Assembly: GCA_023957115.1 (NCBI GenBank)
Contig: JAMLHN010000016.1
Coordinates: 1 to 64,000 of the forward strand
Origin: Thermomicrobiales bacterium
GTDB taxonomy: Bacteria > Chloroflexota > Chloroflexia > Thermomicrobiales > UBA6265
Reading direction: 5' to 3'
DNA: 64,000 nt
Part shown: positions 1-9,163 of the stretch, in pieces
Layout: each line of letters starts with the position of its first letter
How positions within the stretch are numbered: position 1 is the first letter of the stretch
Position numbers and translations under genes: made by a program
Notes under the pieces: model-generated
Told to the model about the DNA's origin: nothing
Databases searched by the model: none
Seen by the model: only the letters and a program-made list of their open reading frames with translations

Positions 1-90
1 TTAGCGCTCACTTCAACGCGCCGCTCCACATCGTGGACACAAATCAATGGCCGAGCGCCCTGCTGCACGGTTACGTCGCCGTTCCCGCAA

Positions 91-120
91 TTGCCGCGGA
101 TCGACTGAACCGCGTATACT
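91..120 (+). promoter_or_regulatory. Candidate sigma70 promoter for mgtE
   Basis: TTGCCG (91-96) and TATACT (115-120) are separated by 18 bp, a reasonable sigma70-type match. Transcription would start near 127, leaving a leader of about 480 nt before the magnesium channel gene. No other convincing promoter is seen closer to the gene. This is a motif match only. Confidence 0.4.
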
Positions 121-126
121 TCCGCA

Positions 127-605
127 CGGTCGCCTTAGTGGCGGCCCTGGTATGTAGGCGCGCCCGCTTCGGGCGCCTCCAGCCTGCATTCGGCTCAGTG
201 AAGGGAGCGGCGTTGGACGCCGGCAGTTCTACAAAGCCTGGACCTGCTAACCCGGTCTCCCGGAGCGCACGAGCCCACTGATTTCGATCCCCACGATCTG
301 AAATGCCGTGCCGTTCGCCCCGAAGAGCCCGGGGGCGGTTCAGGACGAATTCGTTTCTGAAACCACAAAGGACGGTATCTGATGCAGAAAACCATGCGAT
401 ATCACATCGCCGATGGCGACAACCAGCCTGTGGTGCGCGCGGTTCCACTTGTTGCTCCGCGCAAACAGGCTGAGCAGACGGCGACCGAGCGCTCGCAGAC
501 CGAGCAGACGGCATCGAAAGCGTCGTCCGGAAAGATGCGGTGGCGCCGGCCAGCGCTCCGTAGGACGCATCTCCCATCCTCTTAATCTGATCCCAGGCAA
601 GCCCC
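127..605 (+). promoter_or_regulatory. Long, possibly structured leader of mgtE
   Basis: No convincing gene fills the first 605 bases. The leader holds a perfect 7-bp hairpin (160-166 with 170-176) and further self-complementary segments, for example GGCGT/ACGCC near 210-222. mgtE genes are often controlled by the M-box magnesium riboswitch, but I cannot align this sequence confidently to that consensus. It is reported as an unassigned candidate structured 5' UTR. A short open frame at 382-585 with an AAAGGACGG sequence before its ATG could be a leader peptide, but its composition is not convincing. Confidence 0.3.
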
Positions 606-1991
606 TTGGATCCCCGGCAGGAGCCGGTCGTTGCCGATCTGACCGTGGAAGACACTGTGGCGCGTCTCCGTGAGGCTCTTGCTTCCGGAGACCGTGCCGG
701 AGTGCTTCTCGCTGCGGATCGAGTCGATGACCAGGACGCAGAAGCCATCTTCGAGGCGATCGACGCCTCCGAGACGCGCGCGCTTTTCGATCTCATTGGC
801 AATGAAGCATTCGCCGATCTCATCGTGCGGCTCAACGACGAGCACGCGGCTGATGTGCTCGAGCTGATCCCGGCGTCCGATGCGGCCGATGTCCTCGAAG
901 AGCTCGATCCAGACGATGCGACTGATATCTTCGGTGAGCTAGAACCGGAGCACAGCGGTGTCATCCTGGTTCAGATGGAGCCCGCCGAAGCGCAAGAGCT
1001 CCAGGAGCTCCTGGCCTATCCACCGGAGACGGCCGGTGGGTTGATGACCCCGGCCTTCGTTTCGATCGCACCCACCTTGCGAGCGGATCAAGCCGTCGTC
1101 GCACTCCGCAAGGTTGCCGAAGAGGCCGAGACGGTCAACTACGTCTATGTCACCGATCCGGACGATCATTTGCTGGGCGTTCTCTCGTTGCATCGCCTGG
1201 TGCTGACCACGCCCGATTCGCTGGTCAAGGACCTGATGTACACGCGGCCGATTACCGTGCGCGCGACCGAGGACCAGGAAGCCGCTGCTCGTGTCCTGGT
1301 TGAAAACGACCTCCTGGCGTTGCCTGTGGTCGACGATCAGAACCGCATCCTCGGCATCATCACGGTCGACGACATTACGGAGGTGCTGGAGCGGGAAGTC
1401 ACCGAGGACATCGAACGGATCGGTGGTTCCGCCCCCCTTTCTGAGCCCTATCTGCGGGCCAAACCCACCCTGCTCTATCGAAAGCGAATCGTCTGGCTCT
1501 TCGTCCTGTTCATGGCGCAATTCCTGACTGTTTCGATCATCAGCCGCTACGATTCGCTGCTTGCACAGATGACGGTGCTCAGCTTCTTCATACCGATTCT
1601 GATCGGCACCGGCGGCAATATCGGGTCGCAGACCGTGACGACCATCGTGCGCGCGCTGGCGATCGGTGAGATCGGTCCGCAGCACACCATCCGCGTTTTG
1701 CTCAAGGAAGCATCCACCGGGCTGATGCTTGGGTTGACCATGGCGGCGTTGATGTTCATACGCGCCCTGCTCACCAACGGAGCGGATTCGCAGGTTGCTC
1801 TGGTCGTTGCGGTCACGGTCTTCTCGATCGGCCTCTGGGCGGCACCCGTGGGATCGATTCTGCCGATCGTCCTGAACCGCTTTCGGGTCGACCCCGCGGT
1901 GGTCTCGGCGCCATTCATTAGCTGTCTCGTGGATACCACCGGGCTGATCATCTACTTCACGGTGGCGAAGCTTGTCCTCGATGTCGTCTGA
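606..1991 (+). CDS. mgtE: Magnesium transporter MgtE
   Basis: This 461-residue protein has the full MgtE layout. An acidic helical N domain (about 8-130) is followed by two CBS domains (about 135-255, with the second containing GIITVDDITEVL). The C-terminal channel of about five membrane helices runs from 285 to 461, with the conserved GTGGNIGSQ segment and a PF..C..D.TG segment in the last helices. MgtE is a homodimeric inner-membrane Mg2+ channel gated by cytosolic Mg2+ binding to the N and CBS domains. The start used is a TTG; no strong ribosome binding site decides it, and an alternative start a few codons downstream is possible. The gene appears monocistronic. Confidence 0.95.
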   Translation: MDPRQEPVVADLTVEDTVARLREALASGDRAGVLLAADRVDDQDAEAIFEAIDASETRALFDLIGNEAFADLIVRLNDEHAADVLELIPASDAADVLEELDPDDATDIFGELEPEHSGVILVQMEPAEAQELQELLAYPPETAGGLMTPAFVSIAPTLRADQAVVALRKVAEEAETVNYVYVTDPDDHLLGVLSLHRLVLTTPDSLVKDLMYTRPITVRATEDQEAAARVLVENDLLALPVVDDQNRILGIITVDDITEVLEREVTEDIERIGGSAPLSEPYLRAKPTLLYRKRIVWLFVLFMAQFLTVSIISRYDSLLAQMTVLSFFIPILIGTGGNIGSQTVTTIVRALAIGEIGPQHTIRVLLKEASTGLMLGLTMAALMFIRALLTNGADSQVALVVAVTVFSIGLWAAPVGSILPIVLNRFRVDPAVVSAPFISCLVDTTGLIIYFTVAKLVLDVV

Positions 1992-2065
1992 CATCGAGGA
2001 CAACGATCGCTCCCGCTCCCTTCGACATCGAGCAATTTGCCTGCCGAATCGACTCGCCGTAGCGT

Positions 2066-2509
2066 ATGATGACTTCATGTCACATGCGGCCCGCGTTTCG
2101 GAGACTGAGCTCATTGTCCAATCCACGCGCCTCCATCGATTCTGCCGCCGCCGGAATCGCCGAAAGCCGTCTGTCCGACGTTCTGACCCTCGTTCACCGT
2201 GAGGGTTTTGGCCACAATGCCCAAGTGATCCGGCCCGACCGAGGGCGAACCGCCGACCGGTTGCGCAGGGCTGGACTCGGCGATGCATCGATCGAACGGC
2301 TGATCGCCTCTGCACATCCGATCGTGCTCATCTTCGCTCCAGCCCGGGTCGACGCCGCCGAAATTATCCTGAGACGCGGTGGGGCACACGCAGTGGAAAC
2401 GTTCGCTCAGTCCTCGGGTACACAATCAGCGTTGATCGGGTTCGACCCCGCCGTTCTCCACAACAATCGGCGGGCTCGCCGGCGCGCTGTCTCGCCCTCC
2501 GATTCCTGA
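2066..2509 (+). CDS. Hypothetical small protein
   Basis: An open frame of up to 147 codons fills the gap between mgtE and the insertion sequence. From about residue 25 it reads like a real soluble alpha/beta protein. A segment LTLVHREGFG is followed later by IVLIFAPARVDAAEIILRRGG, the helix-strand pattern seen in small stress-protein-like folds. I do not recognise a family. The start is uncertain: the first ATG has no ribosome binding site and overlaps a TATGAT hexamer, so translation may begin further in. A small hairpin (2508-2523, GAGCC/GGCTC) follows the stop. Confidence 0.45.
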   Translation: MMTSCHMRPAFRRLSSLSNPRASIDSAAAGIAESRLSDVLTLVHREGFGHNAQVIRPDRGRTADRLRRAGLGDASIERLIASAHPIVLIFAPARVDAAEIILRRGGAHAVETFAQSSGTQSALIGFDPAVLHNNRRARRRAVSPSDS

Positions 2510-2543
2510 GCCAAACCCGGCTCTTTGGGATCCAAACCTCGAT

Positions 2544-2553
2544 TCCTTGTGCA
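2544..2553 (+). repeat. Target-site duplication, left copy
   Basis: TCCTTGTGCA directly abuts the left IS end and is repeated exactly at 3800-3809 on the other side. This is the signature of a transposition event that has not been eroded. Confidence 0.95.
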
Positions 2554-3799
2554 CAGGGCCATCGCAGCTCATTGAGTCAGGATGTGTAAGAGATACTGCT
2601 CGTCCCATCCCGCTTTGCGGCGTTTGCCCGCGATCCCGAGCTTAGCGGTAGCGTCACGCTTCAGTAAGCTCAGCGCCACCTTGCGCAGCAGCGCCAGATT
2701 CTGCGCCCCATCGCCCATCCGCACCCGGCACTGATCTTCGGCGAAGGCCGTATCCAGCACCCAGTGCAGCTGGTTTTCGATCTGCCAATGGGTGCGCACA
2801 ATCCGGTTGAGTCGCAGGGCATCGGCCGGCAAGCTGCTGAGGTAGTAGCGCCGCTCGACACTCCGATCGTTCCCGATGCGCCGCTCGGCCTGCACCATGG
2901 CCACACTGCGCATCCCCGCCCAACGCTCGTCCGGATCGAGATAGCGCAGCAGGTTGGCGTCTTCGCTGGCCCAGCAGACCCGCTTTTCGATGCGTCCATG
3001 GCCTTTTTCAACAGTTTCGGCCTGATCGATTGGGGCGGCAAAGCCGGTGGCCAGTCCATCGACAAAGAAGTCCCGCACATCGGCATGCAGCTGGTTCTGA
3101 TTGCCCTTGAGCGCCAGCACGTACGCGCCGCCCTGCGTGACGATGGTCTCGGCGACCTCCCGTTGGCACCCCATGGCATCCAGCGTGATCACCGTGCCCG
3201 GCACGACCACTGCCTCCAAGACCGTTGGCAGGGCGGTGATCTCATTGGTATGGTCCGGTACGACCCATTGACCCAGCGCCAGACCTGACTCGGTCGCCCA
3301 GGCACTGATCAGATGCAATGCCGTCTGGCCGGTGGCCCGGTCATGACTACGCCGCAGCGTCTTGCCATCAACGGCAATGACCGATTGCCCGGTGGGGGCG
3401 GGCAGCGTGGCGCGTACCCAGTCCAGCAGAACGGCCTCCAACGCCTGCGGGTCCAGCAGGCGAAAGAGTCGGCTAAACGTGTCATGCGAGGCAATTCCGG
3501 CAGGCAACTCCAGGAAGGTGCGCAGCCAGGGCTCCTTACTGCGACCCCACTCGGCAACATCGACCCACGAATCAGCGCCCGACAGCACCGCACACAGCGC
3601 AATCGTCACCAGATCGACCAGCTTGTGCTGGCGACGATGGGGGGAACGCGGATCGGACAACGTCTCGAGTTCAACGAACAGGGCATGGGGAAGCGGGGTA
3701 TCCATCGGGTAGGCACCTTCGGGCAACGGCAGCGGGTCGGCGCGGGGTGCTCAAAGAATAGCGTGCTCCGGACCGTGTCAAGTTGCTGCGATTGCCCTG
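2554..3799 (-). mobile_element. ISAs1-family insertion sequence (complete, 1246 bp)
   Basis: The ends are imperfect inverted repeats: CAGGGCCATCGCAGC on the left and CAGGGCAATCGCAGC read inward from the right, differing at one of 15 positions, with partial similarity beyond. A perfect 10-bp duplication flanks the element, within the 8-10 bp expected for ISAs1 elements. It encodes one full-length transposase on the minus strand. The right end lies 19 bp upstream of the -35 box of the sugar ABC operon, so the element did not split a gene but did change the sequence upstream of that promoter. Confidence 0.95.
2569..3705 (-). CDS. ISAs1-family DDE transposase
   Basis: The protein has 378 residues, the usual length for ISAs1 transposases. 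An N-terminal transposase-associated domain (about 1-95, with an SDPRSPHRRQHKL segment) precedes a DDE catalytic domain. The candidate triad is D113 (VIAVDGKTLRRS), D176 (ITLDAMGCQ) and E310 (HWQIENQLHW). I chose the ATG at 3705, preceded by GAAGGTG, over an in-frame TTG seven codons upstream. The frame is intact from IS end to IS end, so the element may still be mobile. Confidence 0.95.
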   Translation of the reverse strand: MDTPLPHALFVELETLSDPRSPHRRQHKLVDLVTIALCAVLSGADSWVDVAEWGRSKEPWLRTFLELPAGIASHDTFSRLFRLLDPQALEAVLLDWVRATLPAPTGQSVIAVDGKTLRRSHDRATGQTALHLISAWATESGLALGQWVVPDHTNEITALPTVLEAVVVPGTVITLDAMGCQREVAETIVTQGGAYVLALKGNQNQLHADVRDFFVDGLATGFAAPIDQAETVEKGHGRIEKRVCWASEDANLLRYLDPDERWAGMRSVAMVQAERRIGNDRSVERRYYLSSLPADALRLNRIVRTHWQIENQLHWVLDTAFAEDQCRVRMGDGAQNLALLRKVALSLLKRDATAKLGIAGKRRKAGWDEQYLLHILTQ

Positions 3800-3809
3800 T
3801 CCTTGTGCA
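3800..3809 (+). repeat. Target-site duplication, right copy
   Basis: This is an exact copy of the TCCTTGTGCA found on the left side of the insertion sequence. Confidence 0.95.
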
Positions 3810-3818
3810 TCTTGACAG

Positions 3819-3848
3819 TTGACGATTCTGACGCCACGTGCCTATGAT
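3819..3848 (+). promoter_or_regulatory. Sigma70-type promoter of sugar ABC operon 1
   Basis: TTGACG (3819-3824) and TATGAT (3843-3848) are spaced by 18 bp, among the best promoter matches in the window. An alternative -35 (TTGACA, 3812-3817) is too far from the -10 box. Transcription from about 3855 leaves a leader of about 345 nt. I see no clear operator or riboswitch in 3850-4185. The insertion sequence ends 19 bp upstream of the -35 box. Confidence 0.6.
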
Positions 3849-4199
3849 GCGAGCATAAAGCGAGTTTCGAGCGCAATGAAATGAGGGTGGGTTCGTCCCG
3901 CGTTCACGGACATACCTACCTCGAGCGACAATCGGATCGACGGAGAAAAGCCTTTGTCCGGTCATTCGAATGCGATTTTTAACCGCCCGTCTCGCCTGTC
4001 TTCCTGCCTTCCGACCGACTCAGAGACGAATAGTCGAAAGGAGTGCTGAACCGCTGAATCGGCTGGGCAACGCCGTGCAGCCGCCACACAACATTGGGAG
4101 TTCTGCTCCGTGCCTTGCATAGCATCGAGGATCCATGGAGGATCCAGCGAGGCCGACCCGGCTTGACGCCGGGAGCACCGAATACAAGGAGGTATCCCA

Positions 4200-5849
4200 G
4201 TGACCCAACCAACCGTCCATGAGCTCTACCGCGCGCTGATTCGCGGTCAACTGAGCCGGCGTCAGTTCATCGCCAAGGCAACCGCGCTCGGCATTGCGGC
4301 GCCTTCGATCGGACTCTTCCTCAAAGCGGCCGAGGTTCGTGCGCAGGAAGACCCGACTCCGGTTCCCGCCGATGTCGCCGCGCCACCCGTTGCGACGCCA
4401 TGTGATGGCGATGGCTGCCTCTTCGCGGGACAGACCGTCACCTTCCTGATGCCGAACGAGACGATCCAGATTCCGGCGTTCGAGGTCCGGGATGAGTTCG
4501 AGGCGGCCACCGGCGCCACCCTCGATATCGTCCTGGCTGCGATGAATGACACCCTGCCCAACCTGCTTCAGGACATGGCCAACGAAACAGGCGCCTACGA
4601 TGCGTCGATCATCGGCGCATGGTGGCTGGGCGAGCTGGTCGAAGGCGACTATCTGATCCCAGTGGACGACTGGATCACCGACGAGCGGTTCCCGCAGTGG
4701 AGTCTCGACTCCGTCCTGCCCGGTCTGAAGAATCTGATGCAATACGACGGCCAGACCTACGCCATCGCATACGACGGCGACGGCCAGGCGTTCTACTATC
4801 GCCGGGATCTGTTTACCGACCCAGACATTTCCGCCGAGTTCGAGGCGGAGTATGGCTATCCGATCCCCGATCCGCCCGAGCTTTGGGATCAGGTCGTCGA
4901 TCTCGCCGCGTTCTTCAACGGTCGCCCGTTGGGACCGGATGGCGACCCGATTTCCGGTATCACCATGCACCTGGCCGTCGGCCAGCAGGCGATGTTCCAC
5001 TTCATGAGCTTCTCGGCGCCATTCGTCGTCGGTCCGGACAACACCCAGCTCTACTGGTTCGATCCTGAAACGATGGAGCCGCTGATCACCAGCCCGGGGC
5101 ATGTCGACGCGATCAACAAGCTCGTCGAGCTCGCACAATACGGGCCGGAAGCCATGATGGCGTGGGGTCTCACCGAGAGCTGGGACTACTTCCTGGGCGG
5201 CAACGCGGCCATGTCGTACACGTGGGGCGACCTGGGAGCACTGGCACAGGAGACACCTGAGCGCGGCGGCAAGTCGCAGGTCAAGGGCGTCACCAAAACC
5301 GCCCAGATCCCGGGAACGATGCGGTACTACAACATCGCCGCCGGCGAGTACGTGGATACCGAGGCCCCGAACATCGTCGGCAACACGATTGGCGGGTCGT
5401 GGGCGCCCGTTATCTCGAAGTTCGCCGGGGCGCCAGAAGCCGCCTACTATCTCATGGCGCTGATGGCGACCGAGCCGAAATCGATGGCCTATGCCGCCCG
5501 TGGATTCGACGGCGTCGATCCGGGCCGGACGTTCCACTTCCCGCCACCCAACGGAACCGGCGACATTGCCGCCTATGTGAACGCTGGATGGGACGAGCAG
5601 GATGCGCTCGACTACACCGACGCGTACTTCAAACTGTTCAGCAATCCGCTACAGTTCCCATACCTGCGCATTCCGGGCACCTTCGAATACTGGCTCGCGC
5701 TCGACACGCATCTCTCCGAGGCAATGACCGGACAGTCGTCGCCGGAAGATGCGCTCTCCGCCACCGCCTCCGACTTCGAGGAGATCACCGAGCGGTTCGG
5801 CCGAGACTTGCAGCTCGAGTCGTATAAGCGGTCGTTCGGCTTCGAATAG
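4200..5849 (+). CDS. Tat-exported sugar ABC transporter substrate-binding protein
   Basis: A family 1 extracellular solute-binding protein (MalE/UgpB type, 549 aa) that would capture a sugar or glycerol-phosphate-like ligand for the permeases that follow. A twin-arginine signal is visible near residues 19-50 (SRRQFIAKATALG, a hydrophobic stretch, then VRAQ). The mature protein has typical YAIAYDGDGQAFYYR and SYTWGDLGAL segments. The start is GTG, fixed by an ideal AAGGAGG seven bases upstream. The protein is longer than the usual 400-450 aa. A stem-loop follows the stop, then two permease genes. No ATPase gene is present, so a shared MsmX/UgpC-like ATPase encoded elsewhere is likely. The substrate cannot be named. 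Confidence 0.9.
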   Translation: MTQPTVHELYRALIRGQLSRRQFIAKATALGIAAPSIGLFLKAAEVRAQEDPTPVPADVAAPPVATPCDGDGCLFAGQTVTFLMPNETIQIPAFEVRDEFEAATGATLDIVLAAMNDTLPNLLQDMANETGAYDASIIGAWWLGELVEGDYLIPVDDWITDERFPQWSLDSVLPGLKNLMQYDGQTYAIAYDGDGQAFYYRRDLFTDPDISAEFEAEYGYPIPDPPELWDQVVDLAAFFNGRPLGPDGDPISGITMHLAVGQQAMFHFMSFSAPFVVGPDNTQLYWFDPETMEPLITSPGHVDAINKLVELAQYGPEAMMAWGLTESWDYFLGGNAAMSYTWGDLGALAQETPERGGKSQVKGVTKTAQIPGTMRYYNIAAGEYVDTEAPNIVGNTIGGSWAPVISKFAGAPEAAYYLMALMATEPKSMAYAARGFDGVDPGRTFHFPPPNGTGDIAAYVNAGWDEQDALDYTDAYFKLFSNPLQFPYLRIPGTFEYWLALDTHLSEAMTGQSSPEDALSATASDFEEITERFGRDLQLESYKRSFGFE

Positions 5850-5869
5850 CACGAGGCTGATCGTTCAGG

Positions 5870-5893
5870 GGCGGGACCTTCGGGTTCCGCCCG
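5870..5893 (+). terminator. Intercistronic stem-loop after binding-protein gene
   Basis: A 10-bp stem (5870-5879 with 5884-5893, one G-T pair) is closed by a TTCG tetraloop. No T-run follows, so it is better read as an mRNA-stabilising or partial-termination hairpin. Such hairpins commonly sit between binding-protein and permease genes and raise binding-protein expression. Confidence 0.75.
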
Positions 5894-5941
5894 CACTTCC
5901 CCATCGGAAACCAGACCAGTGCAGTTCGAAAGCGGGTATCA

Positions 5942-6889
5942 ATGTCCGAGACCACGCTGACCGAGACAGTTGCTCGAGACTTCGGTCCTCCTCCCGGAAA
6001 ACCTTCCCGTCAAAAAGGCGACGGAACGAAATGGTTCTTCGTCGGACCGGCCATCATCTGGATTTTGCTCTTTACCCTCTTTCCGCTCCTGTACGCGATG
6101 CGGACCAGCTTCTATGCGTTCCGCTCCGGCAAGATGCTCCGATGGGTGGAATTCGACAACTACCGAAACCTCTTCAGCGACGAAGCGCTGATCGCCAATC
6201 TGCAACGAACCATCATCTACGTCATTGTTGTCGTCGCGGTCGAAATGGTGCTCGGATTCCTGCTGGCCTTGCTCTTCAACCGGCAGATGCGCGGCGTCTC
6301 CAGTTTGCGTACGATCATGGTGCTTCCGCTCTTTGCCTCTCCCATCGCACTCGGCTATCTGGGTAAAACGATCTTCTATGAGATCGACGGTCCGGTGAAC
6401 CGGGCAATCGAGGCACTCGGTGGGAATGCTGTTCCCTGGCTGTCGAATCCAACCTGGGCGTTTGTCGCCATCATGGTGGTCGATATCTGGCAATGGACGC
6501 CGTTTGTCTTTCTCGTTTCGCTGGCCGGACTGCAAGGATTGCCGCAGGACATCACCGAAGCCGCCGAGGTCGATGGCGCCAGCGCGTTTCAACGACTCAG
6601 AAGCATCACGCTTCCGCTGATGGCGCCTATTCTCTGGCTCATCCTGTTGCTCCGGACGATCGACGCGTTCAAGGTCGTCGACATTGTGATCTCGATGACG
6701 CTGGGCGGTCCCGGCCGGGCGACGGAGCTCTATGGTTTCTACATTTTCCGTACGGCGCGCCGCTTCTTCAACTATGGCGCTGCGGCGGCACAGGGCTACC
6801 TGTTGCTCTTCATCGTGATGGTGCTGGTATCCCTCCTCTGGAGCCGGATCAAGAATCTCTACGACACCGACGAAGCAGAGGCGAGGTAA
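5942..6889 (+). CDS. Sugar ABC transporter permease (MalF/UgpA type)
   Basis: This 315-residue inner-membrane protein has six predicted helices between about 35 and 305. The EAA loop that docks the ATPase is clear ([20 protein letters not shown], about residues 205-225). It pairs with the permease directly downstream to form the channel. It lies 92 bp after the binding-protein gene and is separated from it by the stem-loop. The stop is followed after 7 bases by the start of the next permease. Confidence 0.93.
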   Translation: MSETTLTETVARDFGPPPGKPSRQKGDGTKWFFVGPAIIWILLFTLFPLLYAMRTSFYAFRSGKMLRWVEFDNYRNLFSDEALIANLQRTIIYVIVVVAVEMVLGFLLALLFNRQMRGVSSLRTIMVLPLFASPIALGYLGKTIFYEIDGPVNRAIEALGGNAVPWLSNPTWAFVAIMVVDIWQWTPFVFLVSLAGLQGLPQDITEAAEVDGASAFQRLRSITLPLMAPILWLILLLRTIDAFKVVDIVISMTLGGPGRATELYGFYIFRTARRFFNYGAAAAQGYLLLFIVMVLVSLLWSRIKNLYDTDEAEAR

Positions 6890-6896
6890 GCACGGT

Positions 6897-7784
6897 ATGA
6901 GCGACTATTTCGAACGAATCCGCCGCCATCCGAGCCGCCTCGCTGGCGATATCTTCATCATCTTTATGCTGATCGTGGTGATTGCCTGGACCCTGTTTCC
7001 ACTTTATTGGGCGTTCATCAATTCGATCAAGTTCCCGTATGACGTGTACGGGGCCACCTGGATTCCGTGGCTGCAATTCGAGCCGACGACAAAATTCTGG
7101 CGCGAGCTTCTCGACCAGCGTGAGATTCGCAACGCGCTGAAGAACAGTCTGATCATATCGATCGGAGCGGCAACCCTGGCGCTCTTCCTGGGTACACTGG
7201 CCGCCTACGGCCTGGCACGCTTCCGGTTCAAAGATCCATCGAACGGATCGCTGACGACCTGGTTCCTGTCTCAGCGCGTGCTGCCACCAGTGATTTTCGT
7301 GACGCCGTTTTACCTGCTCGCCCGCGAGCTCGGCCTCCGCGGCGTTCCCTTTCTTGGGCTCGACTCGGTCTGGACACTGGTGTTGCTCAATGCGACCTTC
7401 AACCTCCCCTTCCCGGTCATCATCCTGACGCAGATGTTCCGAGAAATTCCGAAGGAGATCGAAGAAGCCGCCCAGGTCGACGGCGCCAGCCGGCTCGAGA
7501 TCTTCTACAAGATCGCGCTGCCCCTGGTGGCTCCGGGATTGGTAGTTGCGTTCGTTATCGTCATGGCCTTCAGCTGGAATGAGTACATTCTCGCCGTCAC
7601 CATTGCCGTGAAGAATGCCATTCCGATTCCGGTCATCATTGCCGGAGCGGAAAGCACCCGAGGAATCGACTATCAGGCGGTCGGTACCCGCACGGTGCTG
7701 GCGCTCCTTCCGCCGGCCATCATTGCCCTGGTGGCATCTCGCTATATCATTCGCGGACTCTCGCTGGGAGCCGTGAAGGGATAG
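6897..7784 (+). CDS. Sugar ABC transporter permease (MalG/UgpE type)
   Basis: The second channel subunit has 295 aa and six predicted helices. Its EAA motif (EEAAQVDGASRLEIFYKIALP, written here as overlapping parts EEAAQVDGAS and LEIFYKIALP) lies near residues 190-210, and it ends with the family's characteristic GLSLGAVKG tail. It is tightly coupled to the preceding permease, and its stop is only 5 bases from the next start. Confidence 0.93.
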   Translation: MSDYFERIRRHPSRLAGDIFIIFMLIVVIAWTLFPLYWAFINSIKFPYDVYGATWIPWLQFEPTTKFWRELLDQREIRNALKNSLIISIGAATLALFLGTLAAYGLARFRFKDPSNGSLTTWFLSQRVLPPVIFVTPFYLLARELGLRGVPFLGLDSVWTLVLLNATFNLPFPVIILTQMFREIPKEIEEAAQVDGASRLEIFYKIALPLVAPGLVVAFVIVMAFSWNEYILAVTIAVKNAIPIPVIIAGAESTRGIDYQAVGTRTVLALLPPAIIALVASRYIIRGLSLGAVKG

Positions 7785-7789
7785 CCTGT

Positions 7790-9163
7790 TTGTACCAACT
7801 GGGCAAACCAACCGCACTCGATCGGCGCCGGTTCCTGACCGGCGCTATCGTTTCGTCACTTGCGCGACCTCGTTCGTCGGCGCGCGCCCAGGACGCGGAA
7901 CCCATTCCGGTTCCAATTCGGATCCAAACGCCCGATCTCCCTTTTGTCGACGCCCTCCAGCAGGAGCTGGCGCTCTTCGCCCAGGAAAACGATGCCGATC
8001 GCCTCTTGCTTTCTATCGTTCCAGCCGAACCAGCGGCCGATTCCCTCCTGTCCGATCTTCGGCTCGGGGAGGGACGTTTCTCCGGCGCCGTCGTCCCCGC
8101 CTGGTCCATCCCGGATCTGGTGCGCGATCGATTCATCGAACCGGCGCCTCCACCTCCTGTCCGATTGCCACCGGCGATCGCGCAACTACGGAGCTTCGGG
8201 GGAGAATGGGTGGCAACCGATTTCGATCACGATTGCACGCTGCTCTTCACGCGGGCCGACCTGCTCGACGCCGCGGGGATCGAGCTTCCCGAAACTTGGT
8301 CTGATCTGGCCGAAGCGGCTCGATTCGGCGCCATACGGGTCGCTGCCCCGCAAACGTTCGCTCAGCAGGTTACAAGCCACTTCAGCGCCATGGCTGCCAG
8401 CGTCCCCGGATCGGATCCATTCTGGTTCGATGCCGACTCGATGACTCCGGTCATCGACAGCGAAGCGCATCGCCGGGCACTCGAGATCTGGCAAACGCTC
8501 TCCTCCTCGACACCCGAATCGGCTCGAACGGGATCGACTGGAGATCTCTGGCAATGCTTGCTCGACGGTTCCGCCGAGGTGCTGATAGCGCGGGCCGACT
8601 TCCTGCCATTTGCGCTCGAACGCGGGTTCGATCTCAATCGCCTGTACGTCGCTCCCCTACCGGGCGAACCGTCTTTCGACGGGACGATCCAGCGAGTTGG
8701 AAACGCCGCGGGTGCGAACTGGGGTGGCGTCACGATCGATGGGCTCGACCGTACCGGCGAGGTCAGTCGATTCCTCAGTTCGCTCTCGCTCCCAGCCTCG
8801 CAGACCAGGTTTAGCGTAAATCCGCAGAACGGAATCACTCCTGCACCAAACGATGCCAATCCAGATGTCGGTCCCTTCGAAGCGGCGGGATGGCCGGCAA
8901 CGCCAACGGCGACATGGCTCGGCGCGATTGCCGAGACGCTCTGGAATCCACACCAGTTGCCCCAGCTTCGGATCGCGGAAACGCAACGATATCTGGGGAC
9001 ATACGAAAGCAGGATCGTGTCATTCCTCGATGGAGCGATCGCATCGCCAGACGAGGCGCTTACCGCTGCCGCCGATGACTGGCGGACGATCACCGAGGCG
9101 ATCGGCGTCGAAACGCAGCAGGATCTCTATCGGCAATCGCTCATGCCCGCGCCACCTCAATAG
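7790..9163 (+). CDS. Diverged second substrate-binding protein
   Basis: A 457-residue protein starting with TTG, five bases after the permease stop. It shares the Tat-type leader (RRRFLTGAIVSSL, then ARAQ) and the tail architecture of the first binding protein; compare SPDEALTAAADDWRTITEAIG here with SPEDALSATASDFEEITERFG there (similar positions near the C terminus). The central ligand-binding portion is much diverged and about 90 residues shorter. It probably arose by duplication within the operon and may bind another ligand or have lost binding. Its 3' end overlaps the convergent deacetylase gene by 7 bp. Confidence 0.75.
   Translation: MYQLGKPTALDRRRFLTGAIVSSLARPRSSARAQDAEPIPVPIRIQTPDLPFVDALQQELALFAQENDADRLLLSIVPAEPAADSLLSDLRLGEGRFSGAVVPAWSIPDLVRDRFIEPAPPPPVRLPPAIAQLRSFGGEWVATDFDHDCTLLFTRADLLDAAGIELPETWSDLAEAARFGAIRVAAPQTFAQQVTSHFSAMAASVPGSDPFWFDADSMTPVIDSEAHRRALEIWQTLSSSTPESARTGSTGDLWQCLLDGSAEVLIARADFLPFALERGFDLNRLYVAPLPGEPSFDGTIQRVGNAAGANWGGVTIDGLDRTGEVSRFLSSLSLPASQTRFSVNPQNGITPAPNDANPDVGPFEAAGWPATPTATWLGAIAETLWNPHQLPQLRIAETQRYLGTYESRIVSFLDGAIASPDEALTAAADDWRTITEAIGVETQQDLYRQSLMPAPPQ

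Noticed and set aside
127..330. M-box (ykoK) magnesium riboswitch before mgtE
   Set aside because: Only short fragments resemble the consensus (for example a TTAG..GGC segment near 135); I cannot trace the conserved junctions, so it is left as an unassigned leader.
2065..2070. TATGAT hexamer as a promoter between mgtE and the IS
   Set aside because: The nearest TTGCCT -35-like sequence is 22 bp away, too far for a sigma70 promoter.
939..2315. 458-codon open frame antisense to mgtE
   Set aside because: High GC gives long antisense frames. This one has biased Arg/Asp/His composition, no motifs and mirrors a clear mgtE gene.
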